In this document: piece after piece, positions 2,976 through 5,687 of the stretch
Layout: each line of letters begins with the position of its first letter
Numbering within the stretch: the first letter of the stretch is position 1
Program-made: the position numbers and the translations under genes
Assembly: GCA_031267855.1 (NCBI GenBank)
Contig: JAIRYH010000065.1
Location: 1 to 5,687, forward strand
Length of the DNA stretch: 5,687 bases
Direction: 5' to 3'
Source: Prevotellaceae bacterium
GTDB lineage: Bacteria; Bacteroidota; Bacteroidia; Bacteroidales; UBA932
The notes under the pieces: model-generated
What the model was told of the DNA's origin: nothing
Seen by the model: the letters and a program-made list of their open reading frames with translations, nothing else
The model's database searches: none

Positions 2976-5687
2976 ATGAATAATTTTAAACGCCTTAACA
3001 ATTTAGCCGGCTGGGTCGTTTTTGCCGTTGCCGCCGTGACGTATCTCCTGACCGTTGAGCCGACCACGAGCTTTTGGGACTGCGGCGAATTTATTGCCTC
3101 GTCCTACAAGCTGGAAGTCGGCCATCCCCCGGGAAACCCTTTGTTTCAAATGCTCGGAAGGCTGTTCGGCATGTTCGCGGCGAAAGAATACGCCGCCCTG
3201 ATGATAAATGCCATGAGCGCCCTGGCAAGCGCATTTACCATCCTGTTCCTCTTCTGGACGATTACGCACCTTGCACGCCGCATTATGGAACGCGGCAGGG
3301 AAGACGCCCTGTCACGGAACAATACAATCGCCATCCTCTGCGCCGGAGCGGTCGGGGCGCTGGCTTACACGTTCTCCGATACATTCTGGTTCTCCGCAGT
3401 GGAAGCGGAAGTATATGCCCTCTCGTCGCTGTTCACGGCAGTGGTGTTCTGGGCGATTTTGCGATGGGAAGAAGAAGCCGGCAGGAAATATGCCAACCGG
3501 TGGCTGGTACTCATTATTTACCTGATGGGTCTGTCGGTCGGCGTACACCTGTTGAATTTACTGGCGCTTCCGGCGATTGTGCTGGTATATTACTTCAAAA
3601 AATATCCCGTTTCCCTTTGGGGCATTGTACTGTCGCTGGTAGTGTCGGTGCTGCTGCTGGGCTTCACGATGTGGCTTATCCCCGCGCTGCCGCACATGGC
3701 AGGCTTCGTTGACCGCATATTCGTCAACGGTTTCGGGCTGCCGTTCAACTCGGGCGCGGTGTTCTTCGTGTTTGCCCTGTTTGCCCTGCTGGCATGGGCG
3801 ATTTATTACACCCATCAAAAGAAAAAATATCTCTGGAACACCGCAGCGCTTTGCTTCACGGTTTTTGTCATCGGCTTCACGTCGTTTGCCATGGTCGTCA
3901 TCCGCTCGTCGGCAAACACGCCCACCAACGAAAACCAGCCCGACAATGCCTATTCGCTGCTCTACTACCTGAACCGCGAACAGTACGGCAGCGCGCCGCT
4001 GCTGTCGGGGCCGACATTTGCCACGCCGGCAATAGCCGTCAAAGAAAACTACAAATACGTAAAGCAAAACGGAAAATACGTAAAAAAACAGGGCTCCCTC
4101 ACGGCCTATGAATTTGACAAACGCTATACCATGTTTTTCCCCCGCATGCACAGCCACGATCCGGAGCACATCGCGCACTACCAGCCCTACGTGAGCGGAC
4201 GCGGCAAGCCCGTTCCGTCAACGGACGCAGAAGGAACGGTTGAATATCTGCCGACCTTCCGCGACAACCTGGCCTATTTTTTCGACTATCAACTGGGATG
4301 GATGTACTGGCGCTACTTTATGTGGAATTTTGCAGGACGTCAAAATGATATTCAGGGACACGGCAGCAGTTTCCACGGCAACTGGGAATGCGGCGTCCCG
4401 CTTATCGACCGGGCGCGGCTGGGCAACGTAGACGAAATGCCGCCCTATTTAGCCCGCCACAAGGCACGCAACCACTATTACCTGTTGCCGCTGCTGCTGG
4501 GACTGGCCGGCCTGTTCCACCAGCTGAAAAAGGACAAAAAGAATTTTTCCGTGATCACCATCCTGTTTGTGCTTACCGGCATCGCCATTGTGGTATACCT
4601 TAATCAAACGCCGGTCCAGCCGCGTGAACGCGACTATGCCTATGCCGGCTCGTTCTACGCTTTCACCATCTGGATAGGGCTGGGCGTCCTGGCGGTGTAT
4701 GAACTGTTCCGGCGGAAACTCCCGGCGACGGCTGCCGCTGTGGCTGCCGGCGGGCTGTGCATCCTCATCCCGGTGCAGATGGCCGCCGTCAACTGGGACG
4801 ACCACAACCGCAGCAACCGCTACACGGCGCGCGACGTAGCCTATAATTACTTTATGTCGTGCGAAAAAAACGCCATTATCGTTACCGTCGGCGACAACGA
4901 CACCTTCCCGCTGTGGTACATACAGGAAGTGGAAGGCGTGCGTACCGACGTGCGCGTTGTCAACACCAGCCTGCTCAGCGCCGACTGGTATATCGACCAG
5001 ATGCGCATCCGGCAGTACGACTCCCCGCCGCTGCCGATTAAAATAGCGCGCGAAAATTACATCGCCGGAAAAAACGACTATGTGAGAATAAACGAGCAAA
5101 TCACCCGCCCGGTTGAAGTGCGGGAAGTAACGGAAAGCGGGAATGTATATTCGCCGCCGCGCAACCTGGTGCTTCCGGTAAATAAGGAAAATGTCCTGAA
5201 AAACGGCACGGTGAAACTCAGGGATCCAAAAATCCCCGAAATGGATACATTCAGCCTGGCGACAACCGCCCACATGGACGACCTCAACCGGATTCCCGAC
5301 GCCATCACGATTACGATCCCGAAAACGGTAGACGGCTCGCCGAAAAGCGGCGTTACAAAAGCCGAAATGGTGCTCCTCGACATACTGGCAAATAACGACT
5401 GGGAACGCCCGGTATATTTCGTTTCGATGGGCGGCGACATCAACCTGGGCCTGCGCGACTACCTGCAGTACGATGGCTTTGCACACAGGCTAACGCCTTT
5501 CCGCAATGCTTCCCTGGTGAATAAGCCGGACGTCATGACGGCGTATGACCGCCTGAAAACCGTGTACCGCTGGGGCAATATCAACCGTCCGGATACATGG
5601 ATTGACTACAACAGCTTCATTTCCCTGACCGCTATTTTGAATATCCGGAACATGCACGCACAAACAGCCGAAGCCCTGCTTACCCTG
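2976..5687 (+). CDS. DUF2723 / GT117 family membrane glycosyltransferase-like protein (3' truncated by window)
   Basis: The frame is open from the ATG at 2976 to the last base, giving 904 residues without a stop. Family members are, as I recall, about 1000-1150 residues, so roughly the last 100-250 are missing. The N-terminal half is polytopic, with hydrophobic helices at about 11-26, 72-98, 116-132, 150-162, 176-206, 213-234, 261-277 and 288-308; more follow at about 501-515, 525-541, 560-576 and 584-604. Family hallmarks include WDCGEFI (34-40) and GHPPGNPL (49-56) in the first external loop, where GT-C enzymes place acidic catalytic residues (D35 and E38 are candidates). Others are EAEVYALS (143-150), PVQPRERDYAYAGSF (546-560), VGDNDTFPLWYIQ (638-650) and NNDWERPVYF (806-815). 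The soluble C-terminal part should face outward. GT-C proteins use lipid-linked sugar donors; the acceptor here is unknown. The start is set by the promoter at 2932-2940 and the family-like N-terminus (NNLAGW). Long minus-strand frames inside it are shadows. Confidence 0.9.
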   Translation, partial: MNNFKRLNNLAGWVVFAVAAVTYLLTVEPTTSFWDCGEFIASSYKLEVGHPPGNPLFQMLGRLFGMFAAKEYAALMINAMSALASAFTILFLFWTITHLARRIMERGREDALSRNNTIAILCAGAVGALAYTFSDTFWFSAVEAEVYALSSLFTAVVFWAILRWEEEAGRKYANRWLVLIIYLMGLSVGVHLLNLLALPAIVLVYYFKKYPVSLWGIVLSLVVSVLLLGFTMWLIPALPHMAGFVDRIFVNGFGLPFNSGAVFFVFALFALLAWAIYYTHQKKKYLWNTAALCFTVFVIGFTSFAMVVIRSSANTPTNENQPDNAYSLLYYLNREQYGSAPLLSGPTFATPAIAVKENYKYVKQNGKYVKKQGSLTAYEFDKRYTMFFPRMHSHDPEHIAHYQPYVSGRGKPVPSTDAEGTVEYLPTFRDNLAYFFDYQLGWMYWRYFMWNFAGRQNDIQGHGSSFHGNWECGVPLIDRARLGNVDEMPPYLARHKARNHYYLLPLLLGLAGLFHQLKKDKKNFSVITILFVLTGIAIVVYLNQTPVQPRERDYAYAGSFYAFTIWIGLGVLAVYELFRRKLPATAAAVAAGGLCILIPVQMAAVNWDDHNRSNRYTARDVAYNYFMSCEKNAIIVTVGDNDTFPLWYIQEVEGVRTDVRVVNTSLLSADWYIDQMRIRQYDSPPLPIKIARENYIAGKNDYVRINEQITRPVEVREVTESGNVYSPPRNLVLPVNKENVLKNGTVKLRDPKIPEMDTFSLATTAHMDDLNRIPDAITITIPKTVDGSPKSGVTKAEMVLLDILANNDWERPVYFVSMGGDINLGLRDYLQYDGFAHRLTPFRNASLVNKPDVMTAYDRLKTVYRWGNINRPDTWIDYNSFISLTAILNIRNMHAQTAEALLTL

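Noticed and set aside
4449..5486. Long minus-strand open frames (also 3558-4178) opposite the GT117 gene.
   Set aside because: The plus strand shows continuous family motifs over the whole region; the minus translations are compositionally odd (rich in H, V, R, Q) and match nothing I recognise.

Overview
The window looks like Bacteroidota DNA, most likely order Bacteroidales. It carries a DUF2723/GT117 membrane protein and a DUF6261 protein, both families I associate with this group. Two exact matches to the Bacteroidota -7 promoter box (TAnnTTTGC) sit at plausible distances from reading frames, and clear Shine-Dalgarno sites are lacking. Genus cannot be assigned from the sequence alone.

Layout, left to right. 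1-127: short palindromes and a 21-bp tandem repeat, no credible gene. 128-869 (minus): a PAP2-family membrane phosphatase broken by a one-base insertion. Removing one base near 326 restores the third catalytic motif and a 246-residue protein. 870-971: spacer holding a 30-bp motif that recurs at 2879-2908. 972-1940 (minus): an intact 322-residue DUF6261 protein ending in an Ig-like 'bacterial surface repeat' module. 1973-2507 (minus): eight dyad-symmetric 18-bp sites at an exact 42-bp period, with extra short repeats at the upstream end. This stretch is open for translation but its coding status is doubtful. 2583-2875: a 275-bp foldback MITE-like insertion with 13-bp perfect terminal inverted repeats and a perfect 9-bp target duplication. 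2976-5687 (plus): the first 904 residues of a GT117/DUF2723 polytopic membrane glycosyltransferase-like protein that runs off the right edge.

Two divergent promoters, one minus at 2535-2543 and one plus at 2932-2940, bracket the MITE. The minus promoter points through the 42-bp array towards the DUF6261 gene, so the array may be the leader, or an upstream cistron, of that transcript. The plus promoter serves the GT117 gene. No pathway visibly unites the three protein genes. PAP2 phosphatases and GT-C type enzymes can both act in lipid-linked glycan metabolism, but the sequence does not show that they cooperate here.

The most unusual content is non-genic: the phased dyad array with paired compensatory changes, and a reading frame across it that one extra 5-bp unit would join to an ATG just behind a consensus promoter.
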